Source: Caldifarciminota bacterium
Lineage (GTDB): Bacteria > SDB-A
Direction of reading: 5' to 3'
DNA: 47,664 bases
Assembly (NCBI GenBank): GCA_016929715.1
Contig: JAFGIG010000115.1
Location: 1-47,664 of the forward strand
Shown here: positions 1 through 8,494 of the stretch, in pieces
How positions within the stretch are numbered: position 1 is the stretch's first letter
Layout of the letters: each line of letters starts with the position of its first letter
Program-made: the position numbers and the translations under genes
Notes under the pieces: model-generated
Databases searched by the model: none
What the model saw: the letters and a program-made list of their open reading frames with translations, nothing else
What the model was told of the DNA's origin: nothing

Positions 1-1133
1 AAGACACAACCCGGATGTATAAGACAATTGACGGAGGAAATACTTGGATCAAATCATGTTGTTTAGGTTGGAACCACATGAATTGCCTATATTTCTATAA
101 TGAAAATTTCGGTTTTTCAGCGGGAGACTATTTCGAAATGCCGGACAATCCTTTTAATCCGAATGCCGTATTTGGATGTGTTTTCAAAACGGAGGACGGC
201 GGAGCTCATTGGCAAGGTTTTGTAATGATTAGCTCTTACGAAACTGTAAAGAGGATTTGCATTATGGATTCAGTAATATGCTGGACTATGTCTAAGAAAG
301 ATATATGTTATAAAGCTAATATCTTCGGCCCGTATTTCATTCAAATCCAGTATGAACTGACTGACGGATATTTCCGTGATTTTCATTTCACGAGCGCATC
401 AAAGGGCTGTGCCGTAGGCATTACCAACGCATCCTCAGCATTGTATATGTGGACGACAAACGGAGGAGCTGACTGGAACCAGGACGCTGTTCTCACGGGT
501 AACGCACCGGGACTTAGAGGAGTTTTCTTCGTGGACGATAATTCCGGCTGGGTTGTCGGCCATTCAGGTTGTATATACAAGACTACAAACAACGGAGTGA
601 GTTGGGACAGTCAAGTCTCCGGAGTTACGGGCAACCTCAATGCACTGTATTTCTTTGACGAAAACATCGGATGGATAGTCGGAGACGACGGAACGATACT
701 TTTCACCGATAACGGCGGGGTTAACTGGACCAGCCAGAACTCGGGAACGAACCGCGACTTGACGACCGTATTTTTCCTCGATTCGTTGAGAGGATGGATA
801 GGAGGAGACAGCGGGACGGTTCTATGCACTCAAGACGGGGGATCGGCGGTCGAAGAAGAACAAGTCGAGCTGACAGGTTCTGAATTCATGATGTCTCTGA
901 TGTCGTCAAACAGAATTTTGAAAGTCTCTTTTCATCTGAACGCGGACACTCGAGCCGAGATATCTGGCTATAACATACTCGGACAGAGCGTCTTTTCTGT
1001 GCCGCAAACAAAGTATTTAATAGGGGAAAATTCAGTTGCGTTTGACATAGCGGATTTTCCCGCGGGTGTTTATTTTGTGAGTTTCAAAACTGATAGCTGG
1101 AAATTCACGAAGCCGTTTTTTGTGATTGAGTAA
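1..1133 (+). CDS. Ycf48/BNR-like repeat secreted protein with T9SS-type C-terminal domain (5' partial)
   Basis: The reading frame is open to the left edge (in-frame codons precede the ATG at 15), so the true start and any signal peptide lie outside the window. The visible part carries repeated photosystem-assembly-factor/BNR-like units built around GG-x-W turns (TIDGGNTW, TEDGGAHW, TNGGADW, TNNGVSW, TDNGGVNW) with GW-G strands such as GWIVGDDGTI, as in beta-propeller proteins. The last 80 or so residues form a separate beta-sandwich (EISGYNILGQSVF, then FPAGVYFVSFKT, then KPFFVIE), typical of type A sorting domains for type IX secretion. It is probably secreted or surface attached; the ligand is unknown. 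The next gene is on the opposite strand. Fold assignment is fairly sure, function is not. Confidence 0.8.
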   Translation, partial: DTTRMYKTIDGGNTWIKSCCLGWNHMNCLYFYNENFGFSAGDYFEMPDNPFNPNAVFGCVFKTEDGGAHWQGFVMISSYETVKRICIMDSVICWTMSKKDICYKANIFGPYFIQIQYELTDGYFRDFHFTSASKGCAVGITNASSALYMWTTNGGADWNQDAVLTGNAPGLRGVFFVDDNSGWVVGHSGCIYKTTNNGVSWDSQVSGVTGNLNALYFFDENIGWIVGDDGTILFTDNGGVNWTSQNSGTNRDLTTVFFLDSLRGWIGGDSGTVLCTQDGGSAVEEEQVELTGSEFMMSLMSSNRILKVSFHLNADTRAEISGYNILGQSVFSVPQTKYLIGENSVAFDIADFPAGVYFVSFKTDSWKFTKPFFVIE

Positions 1134-1139
1134 TATATT

Positions 1140-1170
1140 TTTACAGAACATTCATTCTTTTTTCTGTAAA
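1140..1170. terminator. Weak inverted repeat between convergent genes
   Basis: TTTACAGAA (1140-1148) and TTCTGTAAA (1162-1170) form a 9-bp stem where the first gene and the small minus-strand gene converge. It overlaps the last codons of the minus-strand gene. There is no clear T-run on either side, so a terminator role is only suggested. Confidence 0.25.
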
Positions 1171-1538
1171 TATACAAGATTCCATATAGCTCCGGTTTTA
1201 TCCATCATACCGGTAGTCCCCGCGGGAACGTGAGGTTTTTTTGTTATCTTGTCAGTTTTGACAAAACTCATAAAATAAACCTCTCCGATGGAAAGAGAGT
1301 GGATGTCTTCGAACATATCTTCGCTTCCGACTGAAGCGCTCAAAGTGAATGTGCTGTCTATACCGGTCATTTCACCTTCTATCACTTCCTGCAGTTCGCA
1401 TCTATAAAGAGTTCCCCAGCCGATGGGGAGAGAATATGTAATCAATGCTTCCAATGAGAGAGTTTCAGACTTTTCTATTGGTGTAATTCTTTGTGTGAAA
1501 AGAAAAATTAAAACGGCAAATAGTAATCTGGTTTTTAT
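1152..1538 (-). CDS. Small secreted protein of unknown function, apparent ATA start
   Basis: The ORF track opens this frame at an internal TTG (1454). The frame continues 28 codons upstream to an ATA at 1538-1536, preceded by GGAGG four bases away. Reading from there adds a positively charged start and a hydrophobic stretch (KTRLLFAVLIFLF), i.e. a signal peptide, giving 128 residues. No ATG, GTG or TTG lies between the upstream in-frame stop and ATA. Either ATA is the start, a base error hides an ATG, or the gene has lost its start. The mature part (GWGTLYRCELQEVIEGEMTG, then a run of alternating polar and hydrophobic residues) resembles no family I recognise. It is likely exported and monocistronic. 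Confidence 0.5.
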   Translation of the reverse strand: MKTRLLFAVLIFLFTQRITPIEKSETLSLEALITYSLPIGWGTLYRCELQEVIEGEMTGIDSTFTLSASVGSEDMFEDIHSLSIGEVYFMSFVKTDKITKKPHVPAGTTGMMDKTGAIWNLVYLQKKE

Positions 1539-1648
1539 CTTTCCTCCAGGTAAAGGTTCATAATAATTGTAATCCTAAAAAGGTTTATTTCAAAGATATA
1601 ACTAAACATAAAAATATATTTTATGAGCGCGAATGATCTGATGGAGTT

Positions 1649-1780
1649 ATGCGGCTGAACGAAGGCGGCGTTTACGACGATGTCCCTCAGAATGCGGTAG
1701 GTTTTGCAGGGATGGCTTGGCCTAAAACTCCTTACATCTACGAATTGAATCTTTGGGAAAAACTAAATGATCTAAAGTAA
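1649..1780 (+). other. Orphan 43-codon ORF, possible gene remnant
   Basis: An ATG-to-TAA ORF of 43 codons lies in otherwise gene-poor AT-rich DNA. Its product contains protein-like, aromatic-rich sequence (GFAGMAWPKTPYIYELNLW) and its GC content exceeds that of the flanks. There is no convincing ribosome binding site, and an 11-codon ORF in another frame (starting at 1623) overlaps its start. This fits the 3' end of a decayed gene better than an expressed gene. I do not recognise the family. Confidence 0.25.
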
Positions 1781-1929
1781 AAATGAAAATACAAATATTT
1801 TATAAAAACAGCTGAAAATTAAATTGATAACAGTGGAGCTTTATTAAACCGAAAAATTGCGATAATAATGATTCAAAAATTTTATTGAATAAAAAATAAA
1901 AAAGCTCTGTGATTTTTAATAATTATTAC

Positions 1930-1935
1930 TATAAT
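1930..1935 (+). promoter_or_regulatory. Candidate -10 box upstream of the Kelch-like gene
   Basis: TATAAT occurs 115 bases before the ATG at 2050, with only a poor -35 match (around CTGTGA). The rest of 1781-2049 is AT-rich with no gene visible; AAGGAGGATGT just before 2050 is the ribosome binding site. Confidence 0.25.
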
Positions 1936-2049
1936 TGTATTATAGATTCGCGACTTTTGCCTAAAAGGGAGTGTAAAGAATTGGATATAATTATACTACC
2001 TTTCCCTAATATTTGTATGAACGATATATGACCGTGAAAAGGAGGATGT

Positions 2050-3414
2050 ATGAAGATTTTTGTGATGGCGCTCCTCGCTGTGTTTTTCAGCACAGTTCTT
2101 TTTTCCGCATGGGAAGACGGGGATCCGGATTCACCGATTCTGCAGATTAGCAACAAAGCCCCTGAAAATAACTTCTCGGCATTGGATGCTGATTCTCTGT
2201 ATTGGCAGGTTCTGACGAACATGCCTGAAGGAAGATGCGGAGTATTCACGGGATACTACAGATCCGAAAACGGTGAAACACTTCATGTTCACGTCTTCGG
2301 CGGAAATGCTGCTCCGTGCACTCCTCATTACATATTCGATGTCGTAACAAACTCCTGGTCCGCCGGAACTCCTCTACCCGTTGAAATGAGATACGGAGCT
2401 TCGGCGACTTATGAAAGTAATATTTATATGTTCGGGAGCTATCTTGGGTTAGGCACATGTGTGATTTATAGCATTAAAGCCGATGCTTATTCATACGGAG
2501 CTACCATGCCGACGCCTTTGAACGACGCGAACATAGCTCTCGCAGAAGACAGAGGATTGATTTATCTTATCGGTGGCGGCTCCGGATGGACAGCTAATAA
2601 TGTTGTTCAGGTCTATGATATAGCAGGAGACTCGTATTTTTACGCGACTTCAATACCTGAAGGGGTTATGTGCGGAGCATCTGGTTATCTTGGAAACGAC
2701 ACTCTTATTTTAGCCACTGGTTATACTTCTTCGGCTCAATGGTCCGCGTCAGTTTATAAAGGTTACATAGACCCGGCAAACCCGGCGAACATTACATGGA
2801 CTGCCGATGGAAATATTCCAGGAGTGGGAAGAAGAAGGTGTGGATACGCATCGCATGGCGACAAACTCTACGTTATCGCGGGTCAGGACGGTTCTTACGG
2901 CTACCTGAATTCCTGTTACATGTATCAGTCGGATTCAGGCTGGGTTCAAATTCAGGACAAACCGACATACAGCATGAATCACACTTGCCTCACGATGCCT
3001 GTCACGCTTGTCGATGCAGATGAAATAATGCTGTTTTCCATGGCGGGTTATCTCAACAGTGTTTATATGCCATATTGCGAAGTCCTCCACACAGGCGTAA
3101 TTCTTTCAGTCGAAGAACCTGTCCTTCCTGTAACTGAAGGGTTTTATTGCTCTCTTGTATCGGGAAATATTGGAAACGGACCGGTGGTGATAAACTTTGT
3201 TCTCGCTCAAAACTCCGATGTCAGGTTCAGTGTATATGACATCACCGGCAGAGAAGTGAAAACATCCTTGTTTTCAGGAGTTCTTCAGGGGTCACATAAT
3301 CTGACATGGGAAAAGACAGACAACAATTCTGAAAAACTCCCATCGGGAACGTATTTTTTCATCCTCTCGGCATGTTGTGAATCGTATAGGGGTAAGCTGG
3401 TTTTCGCAGAATAA
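2050..3414 (+). CDS. Kelch-like beta-propeller secreted protein with T9SS-type C-terminal domain
   Basis: The 454-residue protein starts at an ATG 5 bases after AGGAGG. It has a clear signal peptide (MKIFVMALLAVFFSTVLFSA). The middle contains Kelch-type units with a double glycine followed by spaced aromatic residues (HVFGGNAAP, LIYLIGGGSGW, KLYVIAGQDGSYG), consistent with a galactose-oxidase/Kelch propeller at about residues 50-350. The C-terminal 90 residues form a sorting-type beta-sandwich (VRFSVYDITGREV, then LPSGTYFFILS, then GKLVFAE). It is therefore probably exported across the outer membrane by a type IX-like system; no such machinery is in this window. Ligand or enzyme activity cannot be told. 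It converges with the cyclase gene without a clear terminator. Confidence 0.8.
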   Translation: MKIFVMALLAVFFSTVLFSAWEDGDPDSPILQISNKAPENNFSALDADSLYWQVLTNMPEGRCGVFTGYYRSENGETLHVHVFGGNAAPCTPHYIFDVVTNSWSAGTPLPVEMRYGASATYESNIYMFGSYLGLGTCVIYSIKADAYSYGATMPTPLNDANIALAEDRGLIYLIGGGSGWTANNVVQVYDIAGDSYFYATSIPEGVMCGASGYLGNDTLILATGYTSSAQWSASVYKGYIDPANPANITWTADGNIPGVGRRRCGYASHGDKLYVIAGQDGSYGYLNSCYMYQSDSGWVQIQDKPTYSMNHTCLTMPVTLVDADEIMLFSMAGYLNSVYMPYCEVLHTGVILSVEEPVLPVTEGFYCSLVSGNIGNGPVVINFVLAQNSDVRFSVYDITGREVKTSLFSGVLQGSHNLTWEKTDNNSEKLPSGTYFFILSACCESYRGKLVFAE

Positions 3415-3461
3415 AAGCTAAAGGAGCCGGAATAAGAGATTTGCTGGGCTAAAAGACGGTT

Positions 3462-6400
3462 TTATTTTAAGTATTTTTTTAAGATTTTTCTTTCTAATGA
3501 TTTAGAAAGTTTCAGATCTTTGACAGTTTTTTCAGCTTTTGGCGTTTTGTCGTCTTTTCTTCCGGCTTTTTTGTATAATTTGCCGTGATAATAATATGTT
3601 TCGGCAAGATTTAAGGATTCGCCTACTTTTTTGAATAATTTTTCAGATTTTATAAAGTAATCTTCTGCACCGTCGAAGTCGTTCATATCCGTTAAAATTC
3701 TACCCTTTATCTGAAGAAGATATGCTTGGCAAGAAGATGTCTTAATTTCCTTTTCATATTTTTCAGCTTTTGCAAGATATTTTAGAGATAGTTTAGGCTT
3801 TCGATTTATTAGCTGGATTATTGAAAGTTGTGAATAATGCCTAAACATCATCTCCGGGAGGTCTAAATTTTTCATCAATTGGACTGCTCTATTTTGTTTT
3901 TTCTGCGCTTTGCTCAAGTCTCCTTTCTTTATAAGCATTTTGGCTTCTGATAGAAGGTTTCTCGAGATTTCGGCTCGGTCGTCCATTGACGAGTTGATTT
4001 TCAGATTTTCTGAAAAGTATGATTCCGCCTTTGGATAATCAGCTGTTTCAGCGTATATTTGAGCTTTTGTCATCAGGCATGAGGAGTAACACCGTATGTC
4101 GCCGATTTTTTTTGACATTGGCGAGCATTTTTTTAGGATAGATAAAGCCTTATCAACATGACCCAGCCTGTAATGGATGCAGGCTTGATAGTAATTAATA
4201 TTTGCTATGGATTTGGTTTCGTCCATTTCGTAGAGTATTTTCAAGGAATTTTCAAAATGAGACATGGCTTTTTCGTAGTCGTTTGTAATGTAATAGAGAA
4301 TTCCGAGGTGGGCGATGTTATAGGCATATCCCTGAAGGTGGCCGATTTCTTTTTTTATTTTCAGGGATTTTTTGTAAAACACCTCCGCTTTCCTGTAACT
4401 GCAGAGCTTGAAATAAACGAACGCAAGGCTTGTCAGAATCTGAGACCTGTCCATAAGGGAAATAAATTTCCCGGATTTTTGGAGCGCTTTTTTCTGGGAT
4501 AACAGCGAATTTTTGTAATCAGAGAGTTCGAAATAAGTTAAACCGATTGTATTAAGTGTTTTGAACACACCTATTTTGTCGTCAATCATATCGAAAATAT
4601 TGAATGATTCCTTGAGGTATTTGAGGCTTTTCACATAGTCACTCATATAAAAATATGCTTTTCCGGCGTTATGCAGGCAATAGGCGTAACTCCTGTAATT
4701 TTTTTCCTCTTTAAAAAAATCGAGCAATGGAAGAGAATGACGCAGCATTTTTTTGTAATCGCTGAAAACTGAATAGAGTTCGGAAATGAAAAGGCAAATT
4801 TCAGCGCACAAAGATTCGTCGTTAATTTTTTGAGCTTCTTTAAGAATAGTTTTCGTGGTTTCGAGAGCTTCTGAGCTTCTTCCTATAAAACTGAGAATTT
4901 TTGATTTTCCGAGATCGGCAATGATTCTTTTCTTTTTGTCAAATAATCTTTCGGCGGAAACTGCTGCATTTTCGTAAAACTTCAAAGAAAGATCGTTCTG
5001 ATAGTTTTCAGCTGCTTTTTTTGCAGAAATCATCGAATGTTCATAAGCTTTATCCCAGACTTCACTTTTAAGATAGTGAAAAGACAGATCTTCATGGTAA
5101 TTTTTTGGTTTTTTTCCAGCTATTTTTTCAAGGGCTTGCGCTGTTTTAATGTGGAGGAGCTTTTTGTCCTTTTTTACGATTGTCTTATAAGTGGTCTCCA
5201 AAATAAGAGGGTGCTTGAAAGAATATGATCCGTTCTGTTTGACAATGTATTGGTGTTCCGCGAGTGAGAAAAGTTGCTCACTAATTCTATTGCTGTCCTG
5301 AAAAACGATTTCCGACAAAAGAGATTCTGTAAAGTTGGCGCCGATTACAGACGACGCCTGAAGGATTTTTTTCTTTTGGGGCTCCAGCCTGTCCAGACGG
5401 GAAAACAAAACCGAAAAAACAGAATCCGGCAAAGAAAAGCCTTCTTTGTAATATAAAATGTCTTTATCTACAGTTTCCCGCTCTTTTATGTCCTTGACTA
5501 TCTCTTCAAGAAAAAAAGGGTTTCCTCCGGATTTTTCGAGAATTTTAGAGGCGAGGATTTCATCAGAAGAATGCTGAGGCATCAAATCGAGCAGGATTTC
5601 TCTGCAATGTGAAACATCAAGCGGTTCAAGACGGAATTCTGCAAAATCTAAATACTTTATTTTTTTTATCTCCTCAATTATTTCAAAAGTGTTGTTTCTT
5701 TTTTCTGTTCTGGACAGCAGAATAAAAAGGACTGGAACCTGAAGGGGATTATTGAAAAAGAATTTAAGAAAATCTGCTGATGAGCTGTCTATCCAGTGCG
5801 CGTCATCAATAACCGCGATAAGTTTTCTTTTTAACCTGAAAATTTCTAAAAGTGCCCTGTTAGTCTCCTGTTTGAGCGATTTCGGGTCAATGTTTTCAAG
5901 GGATAAGGTTTCTCTTTCATCGAGAATTGAAAGCAGGTTGTATATATATTTTATTTCTCTGCTGATTTTATCAAATGTTTTTTCGCCTAAGAAATTCCGG
6001 ATCTTAAGCTTTTTTTCTTGATTGGAACTCTTTTTTTCAAAACCGAATAACTTTTCAATAGTATCGATTATAGGAAAATCAGGAAAATTTATACATGCGG
6101 GGGCGCACTGCGTGTAAGTGAAAAAGCAATTGTCAGCTGGTAAATGGCTATTTTTGAACTCTTTGATAAACCTGGTTTTTCCTATTCCTGCGTCCCCGAG
6201 AATGAAAACCGCACCTTTTTTTTCATACGGCATATTGTCAATTGCCGAGCCTATATTTTTTATGGTTTCTTCTCTACCTATGAAACGTGAAGCCTTTTCT
6301 TTTATTCCTCGTTTGCTTTCCGGAAATTCTTTGAAAGAAATAAAAGCGTATATTCTTAACTTTTCTCTTATACCTTTGACAAAAAAGTTTCCGATGTCCT

Positions 6401-6986
6401 TGTAATCGGCAAAATGAGAGGTCTGTAAAAAGACGCTTTCCGAAACATAGATTTCATTTTTTCCGGCGAGATTCATTATTCTCGAAGCCAAATTGACAGC
6501 GTCGCCTAATACCGTATGTTCTTTTTTAAGTTCTGAACCGATTTCTCCCCATGCTACAATTCCGCAGTTTATGCCTATGTGTATGCCGATATCCGATTTG
6601 TAGTTCGTCTTTTCTAAAATCGCAGAGTTTATCTTGGGAACAATATTCAATATGCCTTTAGAAGCTTTTACGGCGTTTTCAGTGTCATCTTCACTTGCAG
6701 CAGGTATTCCGAAAAGAGCAATAACAGTGTCGCCTTGATACTTGTGTATCAGACCGTTGTTTTGAATTATTACAGGATTGATGTTTTCAGAACAGATATT
6801 GATGACCTCGGATACTTCTTCAGGCTCCATAGCATGTGAGAGCTCGGTAAAACCCGAGATGTCGGCAAATAGAATTGTGGCGAGTTTTCTCTCTTCAGGA
6901 AATTCAAAAAACGCCAAGTTTGTTCCGCAATTAGCACAAAAATTAGCCCCTACCGGATTAATTTGACCGCAGTTTCTGCACTTCAT
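3462..6986 (-). CDS. Class III adenylate/guanylate cyclase with AAA-type ATPase and TPR domains
   Basis: A 1174-residue signalling protein. Residues 3-20 form a zinc ribbon (CRNCG and CANCG). A class III cyclase domain follows at about 30-215. The first metal-binding Asp is in FADISGFT and the second in GDTVIALFG. The transition-state Asn and Arg are in VLGDAVNLASRI. An ATPase domain of the AAA_16/MalT type (about 235-510) has Walker A GDAGIGKT and Walker B LIAVIDDAHW. From about 640 to 1150 it is tetratricopeptide repeats (for example KALQKSGKF, YNIAHLGILYYITNDYEKAM). No membrane segment is seen, so it is likely cytosolic, making cAMP or cGMP under control of a STAND-like sensor. It stands alone, and the Shine-Dalgarno is weak. 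Domain calls are sure; the signal sensed is unknown. Confidence 0.92.
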   Translation of the reverse strand: MKCRNCGQINPVGANFCANCGTNLAFFEFPEERKLATILFADISGFTELSHAMEPEEVSEVINICSENINPVIIQNNGLIHKYQGDTVIALFGIPAASEDDTENAVKASKGILNIVPKINSAILEKTNYKSDIGIHIGINCGIVAWGEIGSELKKEHTVLGDAVNLASRIMNLAGKNEIYVSESVFLQTSHFADYKDIGNFFVKGIREKLRIYAFISFKEFPESKRGIKEKASRFIGREETIKNIGSAIDNMPYEKKGAVFILGDAGIGKTRFIKEFKNSHLPADNCFFTYTQCAPACINFPDFPIIDTIEKLFGFEKKSSNQEKKLKIRNFLGEKTFDKISREIKYIYNLLSILDERETLSLENIDPKSLKQETNRALLEIFRLKRKLIAVIDDAHWIDSSSADFLKFFFNNPLQVPVLFILLSRTEKRNNTFEIIEEIKKIKYLDFAEFRLEPLDVSHCREILLDLMPQHSSDEILASKILEKSGGNPFFLEEIVKDIKERETVDKDILYYKEGFSLPDSVFSVLFSRLDRLEPQKKKILQASSVIGANFTESLLSEIVFQDSNRISEQLFSLAEHQYIVKQNGSYSFKHPLILETTYKTIVKKDKKLLHIKTAQALEKIAGKKPKNYHEDLSFHYLKSEVWDKAYEHSMISAKKAAENYQNDLSLKFYENAAVSAERLFDKKKRIIADLGKSKILSFIGRSSEALETTKTILKEAQKINDESLCAEICLFISELYSVFSDYKKMLRHSLPLLDFFKEEKNYRSYAYCLHNAGKAYFYMSDYVKSLKYLKESFNIFDMIDDKIGVFKTLNTIGLTYFELSDYKNSLLSQKKALQKSGKFISLMDRSQILTSLAFVYFKLCSYRKAEVFYKKSLKIKKEIGHLQGYAYNIAHLGILYYITNDYEKAMSHFENSLKILYEMDETKSIANINYYQACIHYRLGHVDKALSILKKCSPMSKKIGDIRCYSSCLMTKAQIYAETADYPKAESYFSENLKINSSMDDRAEISRNLLSEAKMLIKKGDLSKAQKKQNRAVQLMKNLDLPEMMFRHYSQLSIIQLINRKPKLSLKYLAKAEKYEKEIKTSSCQAYLLQIKGRILTDMNDFDGAEDYFIKSEKLFKKVGESLNLAETYYYHGKLYKKAGRKDDKTPKAEKTVKDLKLSKSLERKILKKYLK

Positions 6987-7071
6987 ATATCTTAATAATA
7001 CTCCAAAGCGGAAAAAAAATACAATGGGTCTGAAATTCGGATATATACTTTGTTTTATATCGAAAAACTAA

Positions 7072-7228
7072 GAGGCCGGCTGAAAAACAGATTTTAACAC
7101 GCTCAAGTTAATGCCCGAGTTTCAGCAGGTGTTTTATGCCTGATGAAACCCGGCGGGGCGAGTAAAGACCTTTTGATCTCAAATGGAGGCTGAGAGCAGG
7201 TCTTCTTTCTGTTTTTCAATCCGACCTC
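7072..7228. repeat. 157-bp inverted-repeat element with nested hairpins
   Basis: The ends are imperfect inverted repeats: GAGGCCGGCTGAAAAACAG at 7072-7090 and CTGTTTTTCAATCCGACCTC at 7209-7228. Inside are three smaller stems: TTAAC/GTTAA (about 7095-7111); CCCGAGTTTCAGCAGG with CCTGATGAAACCCGG (7114-7154, 9-base loop); and AAGACCT/AGGTCTT (7165-7204). It fills the space between the cyclase gene and the 3' end of the AraC-type gene. It could be a small non-autonomous mobile element (MITE-like), a structured RNA, or a complex terminator for the regulator gene. No target-site duplication is obvious and no second copy is in the window. Confidence 0.55.
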
Positions 7229-7235
7229 CGGATGC

Positions 7236-8249
7236 TTACATAGGTTTAACAGGAACGCAGATGTTTATTACATGTTTTTTTTCCGGATGAGAGTCCGGGT
7301 CGTTCAGCGCCCATTCAAAACACGGTCTGTCGTCGCAGATATAACCGCTTTTAGGGAACCAATCGGCAAAAACATTGTCCCACGCATCCTGATATTGGTT
7401 TTGATCTATTTCAAAATTTGCCAATACATACTTTCCCGAAGGTATTGTCATTTTTCCTATCTCTCCCTCCACTTCTGTTTCGGGAGGAACCGTCAAGCCG
7501 ACGCTGACTCTGAGCTTGTCGGATTCAGTTATTTCAGGGTCGTCGTGATAAACCGAAAGAAATTTAACTTCGGGTCCCGAGAGAAAACCTCTCGGGCCGG
7601 CCCAACGCATGATTTTCTCATATAGTCCTCTGAAAAGAGCATCGTCTCCTTTATAAGGACCTATATGTCTGACATACGCCATGCACATTTCCGGAAGCTC
7701 CTGAACCGTGACTTTTAGGGGTTTGACTTTCGACATCTTTTTCCTCCTTGCTGTTTGAAGTTGAAGCGATAACTTTTCTCCGGAGTTTCTGTTTATCGCT
7801 TTTCCATCATACAGGTTGGAGTTTCCGGTTTCTTTCCCGTTCTTGCTCTCGTTTTCACTATTCTTGCTTTTTGATTTACGAATCTTGTTATTGACGGCGT
7901 GGCCCCCGCCTCTGTAGTCGCTGGCGCTCATGCCGTATTTATCCTTAAATGACCTCGCGAAAGCCGAAGAACTTGAAAAACCGCAATCGTAAGCTATCTC
8001 GGTTATGGAAAGGTTCTTTTTTGACAGAAGCATGCTTGCTGATTTTTCTATTCTGAGTCGGTTGATAAAACAGTTGAGAGTTTCTCCGACAGCGGATTTG
8101 AAAACTCTGTGAAAATGGTAAGGTGAAAAGTTTGAAACTTCCGCGATCTCTTTAAGAGAAAGAGAATTGCCCAGGTTGTTTTGTATGTAATCCATCGCTC
8201 TGTTTATGCGTGATAAATATTCTTTTCTGTTGTCTGAGTATCTTTTCAT
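7236..8249 (-). CDS. AraC-family transcription regulator with GyrI-like effector domain
   Basis: The 337-residue protein has an N-terminal AraC double helix-turn-helix (about 10-110). Hallmarks are SLKEIAEVSNFSPYHFHRVF in the first motif and ITEIAYDCGFSSSSAFARSF in the second. A polar low-complexity linker (KSKSKNSENESKNG) follows. The C-terminal 160 residues match the GyrI-like small-molecule-binding fold (VKPLKVTVQELPEMCMAYV, YHDDPEITESDKLRVSVGL, CFEWALND). Relatives such as Rob and other AraC-GyrI fusions sense hydrophobic ligands or drugs and act as activators. The gene is monocistronic, with its promoter almost at the start codon and little ribosome binding site. The target may be itself or the divergent tldD-like gene. 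Confidence 0.93.
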   Translation of the reverse strand: MKRYSDNRKEYLSRINRAMDYIQNNLGNSLSLKEIAEVSNFSPYHFHRVFKSAVGETLNCFINRLRIEKSASMLLSKKNLSITEIAYDCGFSSSSAFARSFKDKYGMSASDYRGGGHAVNNKIRKSKSKNSENESKNGKETGNSNLYDGKAINRNSGEKLSLQLQTARRKKMSKVKPLKVTVQELPEMCMAYVRHIGPYKGDDALFRGLYEKIMRWAGPRGFLSGPEVKFLSVYHDDPEITESDKLRVSVGLTVPPETEVEGEIGKMTIPSGKYVLANFEIDQNQYQDAWDNVFADWFPKSGYICDDRPCFEWALNDPDSHPEKKHVINICVPVKPM

Positions 8250-8262
8250 ATATTTCTGTATG

Positions 8263-8268
8263 ATTATA
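8263..8268 (-). promoter_or_regulatory. Extended -10 promoter of the AraC-type gene
   Basis: On the minus strand TGCTATAAT is a perfect extended -10 element ending about 14 bases before the ATG at 8249. It would give a very short leader, consistent with the absence of a Shine-Dalgarno. No good -35 is seen. Confidence 0.45.
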
Positions 8269-8301
8269 GCACAAAATCAACGGATTTTCATAAAAAATTT
8301 G

Positions 8302-8352
8302 GTTATTTGGGTATAAAAAACAAAAAAAATTTAAAATAAACTGTCAAATAAC
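8302..8352. promoter_or_regulatory. Candidate operator: inverted GTTATTTG half-sites
   Basis: GTTATTTG at 8302-8309 and its exact complement CAAATAAC at 8345-8352 lie 43 bp apart start to start (about four helical turns), between the AraC-type gene and the divergent tldD-like gene. The placement suits a dimeric regulator, but the DNA is AT-rich and the match could be chance. Nothing else is visible in 8250-8494 beyond promoter-like AT-rich DNA. Confidence 0.25.
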
Positions 8353-8494
8353 TGGCTGCTTTTGTCGGCAGAGGAACATAAACTACGGTATAAAGCGATA
8401 TGAATCAATTTGTTGTTTTTTGGTGTCATGGACACAACAATATTTGCAAATTCAACTCTATTATGGTAAATTCTATCATTTTAAGGGAGGTATT

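Noticed and set aside
1781-2049. tRNA or other RNA gene in the AT-rich gap
   Set aside because: No cloverleaf, GTTCRANYC-type loop or stable stem was visible; only promoter-like AT-rich DNA.
7072-7228. Integron attC site
   Set aside because: The TTAAC/GTTAA stem hinted at attC core sites, but the outer arms do not carry the paired 7-base core sequences and no integrase is present.
8420-8494. Upstream start of the tldD-like gene
   Set aside because: The extra 25 residues lack family similarity; GTG 8495 has GGGAGG four bases before it.
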